DNA of 64,000 bases, taken from the NCBI GenBank assembly GCA_040506775.1, contig JBEVWC010000007.1:62001-126000 (forward strand), in the 5' to 3' direction. This DNA is from Thiodiazotropha sp040506775. GTDB taxonomy: Bacteria > Pseudomonadota > Gammaproteobacteria > Chromatiales > Chromatiaceae. A program made the position numbers and the translations under genes. Positions within the stretch are counted from its first letter, which is position 1. The number at the start of each line of letters is the position of its first letter. This document shows, one piece after another, positions 17,509-26,330 of the stretch. The notes under the pieces were generated by a model. It did not search any database. It had not been told where the DNA came from and was given only the letters and a program-made list of their open reading frames with translations.

Positions 17509-18219
17509 TTAACTGCGTACGGTTCGGGCTATCGCCCATACATCAACCCGTGCGGCACCCGCCTGCTTTAGGGTCCTTCCCAACTCCCTGGCCGTTGCTG
17601 AGGTGGTGATCACATCATCGAGTATCGCCAGCTTCAAGCCCCTGACAGAATCCCGCATTCGAAACGCGTTACGCAAATTACGTTGCCGGTCGGCTTCCTT
17701 CAGATCTGACTGGGCCTGGGTATTGCGCATGCGCTGTACACTGTGCAGGTCGAGGGGTATGGCAAAGTGACGGGAAACAATCCGCGCCAGTTCCACTGCC
17801 TGGTTGAAGCCGCGCTGTTTGAGCCGTATCGGGTGAAGAGGGACAGGCAGAATCCTGTCTGGAGGATTATCGATTTTTCCGAGTCGTGCGATCAATAAGC
17901 GTGCGAGGGGTGTGGAAAGATGGAGTTGATGGTTGAACTTGAGGGCGCTGATCAATCGGCTTGTGGGAGCTTCATAGCGTAAGGCAGTCAATGCCGAGTC
18001 GAAGGTTTGAGCGCATTTCTGGCATTGACCGCAGAGTGTTTCCGCTGGGGTGCCGGGAGGCAGGGGCAAAGCGCATCCGCGACAGGCGTGATGATTGAAG
18101 GGTAACTCCTGATAACAAGCCGAGCAGAAACGCGTGGCGAAATCGCCCGGGTTGCCGCACAGCAGGCATGACTGAGGAAATATGTGGGGGACTATCTTGC
18201 TGAATAGGTTTGTTGGCAT
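17509..18219 (-). CDS. ComF-family phosphoribosyltransferase
   Basis: The 236-residue protein has an N-terminal zinc-ribbon-like part (CLLCGNPGD, CSAC, CRGCALPLP, CGQC) and a C-terminal phosphoribosyltransferase domain with the LAILDDVITTSATARELG PRPP-binding loop. ComF proteins are needed for DNA uptake in naturally competent bacteria and resemble GntX. ATG 18219 has a strong GGGAGGG site just upstream; the open frame extends further but without support. No biotin or competence genes adjoin it here: its neighbours are the SulP gene and, on the same strand upstream, the hemerythrin gene. Confidence 0.88.
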   Translation of the reverse strand: MPTNLFSKIVPHIFPQSCLLCGNPGDFATRFCSACYQELPFNHHACRGCALPLPPGTPAETLCGQCQKCAQTFDSALTALRYEAPTSRLISALKFNHQLHLSTPLARLLIARLGKIDNPPDRILPVPLHPIRLKQRGFNQAVELARIVSRHFAIPLDLHSVQRMRNTQAQSDLKEADRQRNLRNAFRMRDSVRGLKLAILDDVITTSATARELGRTLKQAGAARVDVWAIARTVRS

Positions 18220-18262
18220 GGAACCCTCCCTGGTTCCTGCTCGCTGAGTGCCTTGGCTTAGT

Positions 18263-18832
18263 TCATTGAATATCGCAGGTGCGCAGGAAATCACAGAGTT
18301 TACGGTCAGTGCCCTGAATATGCTGCACCAGCCAGCGCTGCAGGTAGTCCGCCACCTCGGGCAGGATCTCACTGCCTTTTTCCTCGTAGCGTTTCACATA
18401 CAGGTCGACCTGGGAGACCATGCGGTCGTGCTGTCCCTTATGGGCTTCCGCGTCGAAATAGGTGTGTTTGCGCATGAGTTCCTCTTCATACTTGAGGTGG
18501 CTCTGTGTATAAGCGACCAGGTCTTCGAGGGCGCCCCGTTCAAAGTCGGGGCCGGTGTCACAGAGGACTGCAGCACGAACGTTGTTGATCAGGTTGAGAA
18601 GCTTTATGTGCTGGTCATCGATGGATTTGATTCCAACGCTGTACTCAGGATTCCAGGTGACAAACCCTTCGCAACGGGGCCGCCGTGCAAACACCAAAAG
18701 CAGAATCGCCACCAGGATAACCAACCATAAGCCCGGTGAGAGGATTCCCACATCCGTAACGAGCAACAACGTAGCGATAATCAACAGGCCACTTAACAGA
18801 TAGGAACGATAGGTGATCAGTAGGCGTTGCAT
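18263..18832 (-). CDS. membrane-anchored bacteriohemerythrin
   Basis: The 189-residue protein has two N-terminal membrane segments (about 10-27 and 31-48) and a cytoplasmic hemerythrin domain starting FVTWNPEYSVGIKSIDDQH. The diiron ligand pattern is complete: H in DDQH, HLKYE, HKGQH and HIQGTD. Such proteins bind O2 reversibly and may sense or deliver it at the membrane. A GGGAGAGGGAG site precedes the ATG. It lies 43 bp upstream of comF on the same strand. Confidence 0.9.
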   Translation of the reverse strand: MQRLLITYRSYLLSGLLIIATLLLVTDVGILSPGLWLVILVAILLLVFARRPRCEGFVTWNPEYSVGIKSIDDQHIKLLNLINNVRAAVLCDTGPDFERGALEDLVAYTQSHLKYEEELMRKHTYFDAEAHKGQHDRMVSQVDLYVKRYEEKGSEILPEVADYLQRWLVQHIQGTDRKLCDFLRTCDIQ

Positions 18833-19178
18833 CTCCCTCTCCCGGCAGGTGATCGTCAGGTTGTCAAACCAGTATTGTACTCTGTTTAAAGGGTTTTAGT
18901 ATGGTTCATGTATGGGTCCCGAATGTACCGGCGAAGCATTTGGTGGAACGGGAGGTATGCTTGTCAGAGTTGGCGTATGGATAAGCTAGTCAAGCGATTG
19001 AATGAATCAGCTTGCTGTGATTTATCATGTCACTGCGCATCATGTTGCCATTCCAACGCAGACCTGGATTCACCTGCCAGTGTCCAGGTCTGTGTCGAAA
19101 TAACAGTCACTAAGCGCGATTCCTCGCGTGCATGCTGTCGATGGAACCGGTTGAAGCTATCCTGGATGATTGATTGTG
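18833..19178. other. intergenic region without visible gene
   Basis: A 346-bp gap. Only a low-complexity, Cys-rich plus-strand frame crosses it, which does not look like a protein. I see no hairpin or promoter worth naming. Confidence 0.5.
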
Positions 19179-20333
19179 CTATTCACGTTGTGCATGACGC
19201 AAGGACCAGACGTAGTCGAGCCCCAGGTAGGGTACCGGTTGGCTGTTTTGGTCTTTGAACAGGGCGGGTAAGGGGGCCCCTACATAGCCGTGGGGAAAAC
19301 CCTCATCGCTGACCTCGCCGGTAAATAAGGGAATCGGGATCGGATCGCCTTGGGTGCCCTTCACTGCGAGCGCATGGCAGGTAATGCAGGACACGCTCTC
19401 CTGGTCCTGATTACCCTCGATTTGTGAATTGGTCAGGATCGTTGGATTGCCACGATTATCCACCCAATCGATTTGAGTACCTCTCAAACGATAATTCTCC
19501 CATTTGGTGCCCTTCAGACCAAACCCATCGGGTACGCTGTTGCATGACAGGTTGTCTGATGGACAGGCGGCACTGTCAACTGACGGTACTACCCAACCAC
19601 GAAACGCCTCCGGGTAAACACTGGGCCAGATGTGTTCGTTATCGACGTGCTCGAAGGTTGTCCAGAACCAGGTCGGGTTTTCCTTCGACATGATGTGGAG
19701 TGCGCTCAGTCCGTATATCGCAGTAACTCCGTCCGACTCGGTTTCAGCCCAGTGGTATCTCGGTTTGTCAGCTTCGCCGATCTTTACCCAGTAAGCCTTG
19801 ATCTCTTTTGATCCGAGCGGAAACTCAAGATCCCGGACACCGGCATTTGCCAGTCGTTCCTGCTCGTCCAGGCTGTAGAGTTTATTGTCACGGATATAGT
19901 CGTAGGTCAGTTGATTCATTGTTACGGTTTCGTCGAAACCTGTACTGTAATCTCCGATCGGAAGTGCAGAATCGGAGCCATTTCTGCAGTTATGTCGCCA
20001 ATGTTCCGGTCTGGCTGCATTCGGCAGGTAGACCTGTTGTTTGGCAATCCAGCTTTGCCAGACGGTTTTACCGGGATCTCCGAGAGATTTTCTTCTGTCC
20101 GGATTGCAACTGTCGGGTGAAACCGGCCAGTTCAGTGCGACAAACAGTTGCCAGGCATACTGGTCCGGATTGTTCAACGCCGTCACTGTATTGACCGATT
20201 CCTGCCAGGGTCTTGACGAGTCTCTGTTGTAGTGAGCGACCTCATACAGGCTGTCTGAGTGGGTAATGACCGGGTAACTGAAAATGCTCAGGGCCAGGAT
20301 GGGGTAAAGTGTTGCAGGTCTTTTCATATACAA
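19179..20333 (-). CDS. secreted protein of unknown function with one c-type haem motif
   Basis: The 384-residue protein has a signal peptide (RPATLYPILALSIFSYPVIT) and an export-type composition rich in Trp, Tyr and Asn. A single CxxCH motif (SCITCHALAVKG) lies near residue 330, close to the C terminus, so one covalent haem is likely. Early landmarks are QYAWQLFVALNWPVSP and GKTVWQSW. Many uncharacterised secreted proteins with a late CxxCH share this plan, but I cannot name the family or reaction. The start may be either ATG 20333 or 20327; AAGGA is better spaced for the latter. It is a lone gene with no cytochrome maturation genes nearby. Confidence 0.75.
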   Translation of the reverse strand: MYMKRPATLYPILALSIFSYPVITHSDSLYEVAHYNRDSSRPWQESVNTVTALNNPDQYAWQLFVALNWPVSPDSCNPDRRKSLGDPGKTVWQSWIAKQQVYLPNAARPEHWRHNCRNGSDSALPIGDYSTGFDETVTMNQLTYDYIRDNKLYSLDEQERLANAGVRDLEFPLGSKEIKAYWVKIGEADKPRYHWAETESDGVTAIYGLSALHIMSKENPTWFWTTFEHVDNEHIWPSVYPEAFRGWVVPSVDSAACPSDNLSCNSVPDGFGLKGTKWENYRLRGTQIDWVDNRGNPTILTNSQIEGNQDQESVSCITCHALAVKGTQGDPIPIPLFTGEVSDEGFPHGYVGAPLPALFKDQNSQPVPYLGLDYVWSLRHAQRE

Positions 20334-20471
20334 TCCTTGTATTGAGTTGAGAATAATTGATCAGGACGACGCGATGCGTATCCAAAGCCGAAAGTCCAAT
20401 GGCTTATAGCATGATGAACAAGCCGCTTACGCAAGCTGGCAATTGAAAAAGCGTATTCGCTAAAGCGCTAT

Positions 20472-20594
20472 ATGGGTGGTATGTCGATCAAGGAAACTGG
20501 CTGGAATCCGCTTGCGTCAGGAGATGCTTTTTCTGACAGTGACAAGAAGACGGTGAATGAGGTTTGGAAGAAGTTCTCTTTCAGCATTTTATAA
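20472..20594 (+). pseudogene. short coding-like fragment, possible gene remnant
   Basis: A 40-codon frame from ATG 20472 to TAA 20594 reads MGGMSIKETGWNPLASGDAF and then a Lys-rich stretch ending KKFSFSIL. The residues look protein-like and the frame stays open about 16 codons upstream of the ATG. There is no clear ribosome site and no relative that I recognise. It may be the decayed 3' end of a gene or chance. Confidence 0.25.
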
Positions 20595-20817
20595 CATCCA
20601 TGTTAGGGCCGGAGTAAAAAGATCGTCCTGGAAATCACTCTAGCACCCGGGTCTGTTCCACACAAGCAAATTGAAAAGTGTATTAACTCAAGTTTCGGAG
20701 TTCAGAACGGATTTAATCCGAGTGAACAACACGATCACAAATGCTCCAGGTACAGGGTTTACGGGTCCGGACGACGACTGTGCTTGTGCAGTGCAGTACC
20801 CTACAGTAATTTTTTTT

Positions 20818-20929
20818 ACCACGGAGAGCACGAAGTTCACGAAGCGGTGTGTTCATGGATTTCAATGCCTGAACGCTACGCAATGAGATTAAAAGATTGC
20901 TAGTCTGATCCTTCGTGTCCTTCGTGGTT
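20818..20929. repeat. ACGAAG-type inverted repeat, copy 1
   Basis: The left arm has ACCACGGAGAGCACGAAG and TTCACGAAG; the right arm has CTTCGTGTCCTTCGTGGT. The arms are imperfect complements built from repeated CACGAAG units. Two more copies lie at 21547 and 25044. The wider interval 20334-21916 otherwise holds repeats and no supported full gene. Confidence 0.7.
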
Positions 20930-21080
20930 AAAGCAATCGTTTATGCGATGGGTCGAGGGAGGGTCCCCGGTTAGCAAATTTTTCATACCTTGTGCATGCC
21001 GTTCCATAAGTTTTCCTGATTACCCGGCATGATCAGCCATGCTGAGACTCGATCTGCAGAGGGCTCGCGGCCACGCTGTG

Positions 21081-21195
21081 CCGGATCCCGGGTTCCACTG
21101 CGTTTCACCCAGGCTACGGGGGTGATGCTCGCTCCTCTTGAGGTTCCCGTCTGTCCCGATCCGTAGCCCGGGTGCAGCGAAGCGGAACCCGGGAA
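21081..21195. repeat. paired CCCGGGT-type repeats in opposite orientation
   Basis: The left unit (21081-21117) reads CCGGATCCCGGGTTCCACTG then CGTTTCACCC. The right unit (21162-21195) reads GTAGCCCGGGTGCAGCGAAG then CGGAACCCGGG. They are the same family in inverse orientation, and match the copies beside the 100-N gap. Confidence 0.7.
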
Positions 21196-21546
21196 CAAAC
21201 CTCCGGAATTACGGAGCGGGCTGTTTGAACGTCGCGAGTTCCAGCCCCGCCGGTTTTTGCGAACATCGCAGCGGACCCCGCAAGAGCGATACACAACACA
21301 TGGATACACTGGATTCACCTGGGGGTTGTTGTTGAAGCCAGCTTGCTTATTTCCCCTCTCCCCGGCCCTACCCCAAAGGAAGAGGGGATGCACGGATCAA
21401 GACCGGATCGAACAGACCGTTCGATTCATCTCAGTAGGCGCTCTCGGCTATCCGTCCATAACCGCTTACCGCCGCCTGATCACAAACAAAGCACACTCAT
21501 GATGAACAGGTCCAGCTGAACGGGGATTCTCGATGGGCTGAAATCT

Positions 21547-21627
21547 ACCACGAAGCGCACGAAGGCCACGAAGGATGAATTCAGCGGTCGGTTCATTGTG
21601 CTTCGTGCTCTTCGTGTCCTTCGTGGT
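21547..21627. repeat. ACGAAG-type inverted repeat, copy 2
   Basis: The left arm has ACCACGAAGCGCACGAAG; the right arm has CTTCGTGTCCTTCGTGGT. Same family and ends as the copies at 20818 and 25044, with a different, shorter middle. Confidence 0.7.
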
Positions 21628-21647
21628 GTTATGGATCTAGCTGATGA

Positions 21648-21690
21648 CCCATGATTCTCGGCATAGAATACGTTGGCTGAGAATCATGGG
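21648..21690. repeat. 12-bp perfect inverted repeat
   Basis: CCCATGATTCTC and GAGAATCATGGG, separated by 19 bases, directly after the ACGAAG-type element. There is no T-run. It may be the end of another small element. Confidence 0.5.
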
Positions 21691-21916
21691 TAATCAGGTA
21701 AATTTTTGTTGTTTGATTTAGAACACAAGGATTTTACCACGCAAGAGGTATATGAAAATTATCATTCAATAAGATATGCGTGTTCGTGCGCTAGATTTGA
21801 GTTCCGAAACTTGAGTATTAAATTGCATTTGGGTATGAGTGCTTGGGAGTTTTGCTTGTCAACCATCCTTGGCCAGGTGGTTGTATCGGTAGCACGCAAT
21901 AGCCTGAAATGGCGGT

Positions 21917-22771
21917 TCAACTTCTCGGTCGACTCAGGATAAACACAAGCAACCCGCCGAGCACGGCGATCGAAGCCACGCCAAACCTTAGTGTTAAAGT
22001 CTCGCTGAGCAGTAACACGCCACCCAGTGCCGCAATGACCGGTACGCTTAATTGCAATGTCGCTGCCGTTGTCGAAGCCAGCGCTGGCAACACGGCATAC
22101 CACATTGCATAACCCAGCCCTGAGGCGATGGCGCCGGATGTCACAGCCAATAGAATGCCGGAATCCGTCATTGTTTCATCCTGTCCATTGAGTAACAGGA
22201 ATAGTATGACCGCAAATGGTACGGAACGTATGAAGTTGCCTGTCGTGGTAAGAATGGGCTGCTTCGCGCCCCGGCCGCGCAGTGAGTAGATACCCCAGGA
22301 GACACCTGCTCCAATCATCAGCATGGCACTGATCAGTGGTGGTGTCGTTACACTTGGCAACATAAGCCAGATCAAGCCAGCAAAGGCGGACAATACCCCC
22401 ACGACCTGCCAGCCATTGAGTCGTTCACGCTTTAGAGTTCCATAGCCAATCATGGTCAGTTGTACGGCCCCGAATAACAGCAGTGCTCCGGTACCGGCGC
22501 TCAGGTCCAGATAGGCATAGGAAAATCCCGCCGCATAGCCGAACAATGCAGCGGCTGAGATCCAGTCACCTTCGACTGCCCGCTTACGATATCCGATGAG
22601 GATCAACAACCAGAGTGCCGTGGATCCGGAGATGAGCCGTATCAGGGTAAAACTCGCCGCGTCGATACTGCCGGAAGCCAAGGCCTCACGACACAGCAGA
22701 GAGTTGGCGGCAAAGGCGACCATGACAAGCGCAGTTGTCAGAGTAAGTCTTAGTAGGGTGCTTGAAAACAT
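21917..22771 (-). CDS. EamA/DMT-family transporter
   Basis: The 284-residue protein has ten predicted membrane helices in two EamA repeats (about 5-135 and 150-280), the drug/metabolite transporter plan. Landmarks are the N-terminal AANSLLCREALA motif, LIRLISGSTALWLL, and the second-repeat GVSWGIYSLRGRGAK. Members export amino acids or other metabolites; the substrate is unknown here. It stands alone between repeat-rich DNA and the GH13 gene. Confidence 0.85.
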   Translation of the reverse strand: MFSSTLLRLTLTTALVMVAFAANSLLCREALASGSIDAASFTLIRLISGSTALWLLILIGYRKRAVEGDWISAAALFGYAAGFSYAYLDLSAGTGALLLFGAVQLTMIGYGTLKRERLNGWQVVGVLSAFAGLIWLMLPSVTTPPLISAMLMIGAGVSWGIYSLRGRGAKQPILTTTGNFIRSVPFAVILFLLLNGQDETMTDSGILLAVTSGAIASGLGYAMWYAVLPALASTTAATLQLSVPVIAALGGVLLLSETLTLRFGVASIAVLGGLLVFILSRPRS

Positions 22772-22883
22772 GGTTGCATACTGGAGCAGGCCTGTCGGGT
22801 GGCATGAAAAGAGTATCCAATGCTCTGATTAGAGTATGACTGAAGCGCCATATCAGCGCAGTCAATTTTCTGTTCTGTAACAT

Positions 22884-24863
22884 TCAAGTGGTGAAGACAC
22901 GAACCTGATGAGGTGCCAGGGCGAGACGTACCGACCCCGCATCATTCTGCTCCAGCATGCCAGACTGTTGAGGAGGGGCGATCTCGGTGACAGTTCCCAG
23001 ATTCATCCAGTGCCAGGGCAGGTTGTAGCTGCTGTAAGACTGGAATCCGATGTTAGCGATCACGACAACCTGGTCGCCCGAGCCCAGTGCCGCCCCCCGG
23101 GTGCGACAATAGGCGAACACCCGGGCGCCCTGGTTTTTGTCAAAATCGGAGTGAAAGTGAAGAAAGCGGGTATCGTTGCGGCACAGCGCCGGGTGGGTGG
23201 TCCGTAGTTTGATCAGATCGGCTACCCGGTCCCACAACGCCCGGTTGTTGGGTGATCCATCGAGTCTTTCCCAGTCCACCGGATCGGACATTTTCAAACG
23301 CCAGTTGCGGTGATCGAGATCGTGTACATCGCCGAACTCGTCTCCGGCCAGGATCATCGGTATGCCTACTGCGGTCAGCAACAGACAGAAGGCGCTGCGC
23401 AGGCGTTCCAACGCCAGAGCGTGGAGAAAGCGCTGCTGGTCGTCGGCGCCGGAGTCGAGATGGTCTGCAATCCAGCGAATATCGTCCACGCTTCCGCGGT
23501 AGCCCTGTGCCTCCAGGAGCGGTGCCAGGAGATAGTTCATGATGCGCTGCTCTTCATCCTTCTCGACGTCATGGGAGGTCAGGTAGTTGACCGCCTGGGA
23601 GATGTCGTGAAATCCGGGACCTGCCTGCCGGTTCCAGTCATCCCAGGTTTGACCACCGGTCACCAGCCAGCCGAGTCGCTCACTGCGAGAGGGCTCTCCC
23701 CAGGCCGTGGCGAGATGGCCGGAGAAGCTGCGCCGCAGTTCGTCACGAAAGGCGAAGTTCCACATCGAATCGGTCACCTTGCGGGCGTTCGGATTGGCGC
23801 TGTTATCGTGAGTGATCACCGCCCTGCGCCAGGAGTCTTCTGCGATGACGATGAACGGCCGGCCAGGGAAGGTCTGCTGATGCACCTGCCAGGTATAATC
23901 ACGAAACTGCTGTATGAACTCCCAGTGGTTGATCCCCTTGAACTCATCGATCCTGAAACCGTCGGCGTGATACTCGGTGATCAGAAATGCGGCCATGCGT
24001 CTCTGAAAATCCCGTGCCGGGGTTCGCCCGTTGTCATCCGGCCAGTAGCGGAACAGATTGGCACCGTAATCCTCGCCCCGGTTGGCACGTTCCGGATCAT
24101 GGTTGCTGAGGAAAAAACGCGGGTAGTCGAGTTGTGCCAGGGGACAGTTGCGGGCGTGGTTCATCACTATGTCGAAGATCACCCGGATACCCCGCCGGTG
24201 ACACTGCTTGACGAAGAACTTGAGTTCCACCGGCAAACCCATGTCGATGTCGGGGGCGAAAAAGAAGCGCGTCCCATAACCCCAGTTGAGGGTATCCGGC
24301 GAATCCTGAACCGGCAGCAGTTCAATGGCGTTGATGCCCAGGGACTTGAGCCGGTCGAGGTGGGCGAACACCACCTTTTCGAAGGTGCCGAGCCCGACCT
24401 GGCGCGCCTTTTCCGGGGCGCTCTCCATCCAGCGCATGGGCATCTCATAGATGACCAGTTGGTGATTGTTGTGCAACTCGTTGCCTGGTGTGAACTCATC
24501 CTCCCAGGTGAAGGGTTGCTGCCATCGCCGCCCCTGACGGATCTGAAAAATACCGCGATAGCCTCCGAAACGGGTGATATGCACCGCATAGGGATCGGCG
24601 ATCGGGGTGTCATGAATCCCATCCTTGAGGAGTTCGTACTCATAGTCCCCGTCCACAAGTCCCAGGGATTCGAGATCGATTTCAAACCAGTCCGGTTCGC
24701 CAGCTACTGGGGTGAGAGTTTCAAGGCGCCAGTTGGCTGGGTCGTAGCGGTCTCGCTGCAACACGTTGGAAAAGCGTATTTCAAGACGGGCGCCGGCAGG
24801 CGCCGGAATCTGCAGACGGGCGCCAAAGCCTGCTCCATGGAAATGGTCGTCGTGGTTTGGCAT
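22884..24863 (-). CDS. GH13 alpha-amylase-family enzyme with N-terminal CBM48-like domain
   Basis: The 659-residue cytoplasmic protein starts with a CBM48-like beta-sandwich (about 1-120), then a GH13 barrel. Conserved regions are FDIVMNHA (region I), ADGFRIDEFKG with the nucleophile Asp (II), FIVIAEDSW with the acid/base Glu (III) and LTSHDVEKDE with the stabilising Asp (IV). The order and N-terminal module suit a branching or isoamylase-like glycogen enzyme, but the exact bond specificity is not clear. ATG 24863 has GGGAGG upstream; the frame stays open further up without support. No glycogen genes are adjacent, and it ends 113 bp from the EamA gene. Confidence 0.85.
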   Translation of the reverse strand: MPNHDDHFHGAGFGARLQIPAPAGARLEIRFSNVLQRDRYDPANWRLETLTPVAGEPDWFEIDLESLGLVDGDYEYELLKDGIHDTPIADPYAVHITRFGGYRGIFQIRQGRRWQQPFTWEDEFTPGNELHNNHQLVIYEMPMRWMESAPEKARQVGLGTFEKVVFAHLDRLKSLGINAIELLPVQDSPDTLNWGYGTRFFFAPDIDMGLPVELKFFVKQCHRRGIRVIFDIVMNHARNCPLAQLDYPRFFLSNHDPERANRGEDYGANLFRYWPDDNGRTPARDFQRRMAAFLITEYHADGFRIDEFKGINHWEFIQQFRDYTWQVHQQTFPGRPFIVIAEDSWRRAVITHDNSANPNARKVTDSMWNFAFRDELRRSFSGHLATAWGEPSRSERLGWLVTGGQTWDDWNRQAGPGFHDISQAVNYLTSHDVEKDEEQRIMNYLLAPLLEAQGYRGSVDDIRWIADHLDSGADDQQRFLHALALERLRSAFCLLLTAVGIPMILAGDEFGDVHDLDHRNWRLKMSDPVDWERLDGSPNNRALWDRVADLIKLRTTHPALCRNDTRFLHFHSDFDKNQGARVFAYCRTRGAALGSGDQVVVIANIGFQSYSSYNLPWHWMNLGTVTEIAPPQQSGMLEQNDAGSVRLALAPHQVRVFTT

Positions 24864-25043
24864 CTTGCCTCCCAAGAATCCAGGCGGTGTTGATAAATGC
24901 AGTATGTAGAATGAGAGTCTAGTGTAGTGTCCTGAATTAATCCGATATTTTTTAAGAGCGATCCTGGAATGATATTCCAAATCTTACTGAATGGAACCCT
25001 GGTCCTACGGACAATGTGAAGTGCCCCGATGGCGCTGAAACTT

Positions 25044-25131
25044 TCACCACGAAGGACACGAAGAACATGAAGGTAAGAATATGATGAACGCTCGAGTCGA
25101 TCCATTGTGCGCTTCGTGTCCTTTGTGGTGA
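25044..25131. repeat. ACGAAG-type inverted repeat, copy 3
   Basis: TCACCACGAAGGACACGAAG on the left and CTTCGTGTCCTTTGTGGTGA on the right. It fills the gap between the GH13 gene and the membrane protein gene. Confidence 0.7.
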
Positions 25132-25160
25132 GATAGATAGACTGGCAGGCAGACGTTTTT

Positions 25161-26303
25161 CTACTCGGCCAGACGTGCCTTTAGCAGGCGGGAGAAATGC
25201 CGGGTGTCGGAGGTGCTTTCCGTGCGGTAGGTGAGTACGCTTGCCCCGTCCAGCAGCGCCATCAGGCGCTGTTCCGTTCCGCTGCCATTGCCAGACGGCT
25301 GGGTGACGAGTCTTTGAATTGCATCGTGCTGACCCACCAGTATGACATTCAGCCGGGTATTCTTTCGCAGGTATTCAAGCTCCCACAGGAGGCCTTCGCC
25401 AAGGCTGGAGACATCGACCAGGATCACGGCGGAGACCTCGGCGAAACCCACCACGACCTGTTGCCAGATACTTGAATCGACCCGTACCACGACCAGACGT
25501 GGTGCGAAGATCCTCTTGCTGAGTTTTACCACGCGGTCTATGACGGGCTGGATCTGAGCGGTATCCGTGATGCTACGGGTTTGACCCAGCTCGGCTTTCT
25601 TGTAGGAACGAAAAGAGCGCCATGAAAACAGCAATCCGGCGCCCAGCAGGCCAATCAGCATGAGCACGATACTGCCGATGATCAGGCCAAACACCAGGGT
25701 CATAATGAAGAGGGTGACGATTTGAGCGATGATCCCCTGGAGTCCGGTGCCAGTGTTGTCATGCTTCAACCCGCTAACGATTTTACCCAGATAGTCGCCA
25801 AAACCATCCCCAAAAAGCCAAAACAGACCGACGGCCACTGCGATCAGCAGCAGCCAGCGTAACAGACCCAGAAGCCTGCCCCGCGTCTTTAGTCCCAGGA
25901 CCGGTGCGATCTGGTTGTCGTCCAGGGTAACCAGGCGCCAGCGTTGGCCCATGGAGGACGCCGCAGCGAAACTTACGGCTGCGGTTGCCTCGTCGTAACC
26001 GAAGCGGCGCAGGAACAGCACCAGTTGTCTGCGGCCTCGAATCAGTCTGAGGCCCAATCCAAGTCCCACAATGGCGATCAGTGTCGCGATGAGGAAAACG
26101 CTGGCCTGCTCGGCATCCATGTCAGGAAAATCCACCTTGGCTGAAAATAGGGAGACAACCAGGACCATGACAAACAGCAGCGGCAGGCTCGATGCGGCGA
26201 GACCGGTGAGAAAAAGCAGGGCGCCAATGAGCTGGGTCAGCCTGCGCCGCAACTGACGCAACAACCGCTTTGGCGGCGGTGTGGTAACGAGCTCAATAGT
26301 CAT
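25161..26303 (-). CDS. membrane protein of unknown function with a possible split TIR-like domain
   Basis: The 380-residue protein has two N-terminal membrane helices (about 25-53 and 67-88). A short soluble block follows (LVLFLRRFGYDEATAAVSFA...WRLVTLDDNQIAPV), then three further helices (about 145-240), and a soluble C-terminal domain. That domain reads SSIWQQVVVGFAEVSAVILVDVSSLGEG then LLWELEYL. The phrase set (FLRRFGYDE; W-xx-V; AEVSAVILVDVS; WELEYL) recalls TIR/SEFIR-like nucleotide-binding folds, here apparently interrupted by membrane helices. That reading is my inference, and no catalytic Glu can be assigned with confidence. Neighbours give no functional clue. Confidence 0.7.
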   Translation of the reverse strand: MTIELVTTPPPKRLLRQLRRRLTQLIGALLFLTGLAASSLPLLFVMVLVVSLFSAKVDFPDMDAEQASVFLIATLIAIVGLGLGLRLIRGRRQLVLFLRRFGYDEATAAVSFAAASSMGQRWRLVTLDDNQIAPVLGLKTRGRLLGLLRWLLLIAVAVGLFWLFGDGFGDYLGKIVSGLKHDNTGTGLQGIIAQIVTLFIMTLVFGLIIGSIVLMLIGLLGAGLLFSWRSFRSYKKAELGQTRSITDTAQIQPVIDRVVKLSKRIFAPRLVVVRVDSSIWQQVVVGFAEVSAVILVDVSSLGEGLLWELEYLRKNTRLNVILVGQHDAIQRLVTQPSGNGSGTEQRLMALLDGASVLTYRTESTSDTRHFSRLLKARLAE

Positions 26304-26330
26304 GTCAGATTCCAGCGATGCGCTGGAAAC

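Noticed and set aside
18908..19258. Cys-rich plus-strand frame before the haem protein gene
   Set aside because: Composition is unlike a natural protein and its end overlaps the real gene on the other strand.
21706..21942. 78-codon plus-strand frame beside the EamA gene
   Set aside because: It runs into the end of the EamA gene and has no ribosome site; some stretches look protein-like but not enough.
23310..24893. Long plus-strand open frame opposite the GH13 gene
   Set aside because: It is the antisense shadow of a gene with all GH13 motifs; the composition is not protein-like and no ribosome site precedes it.
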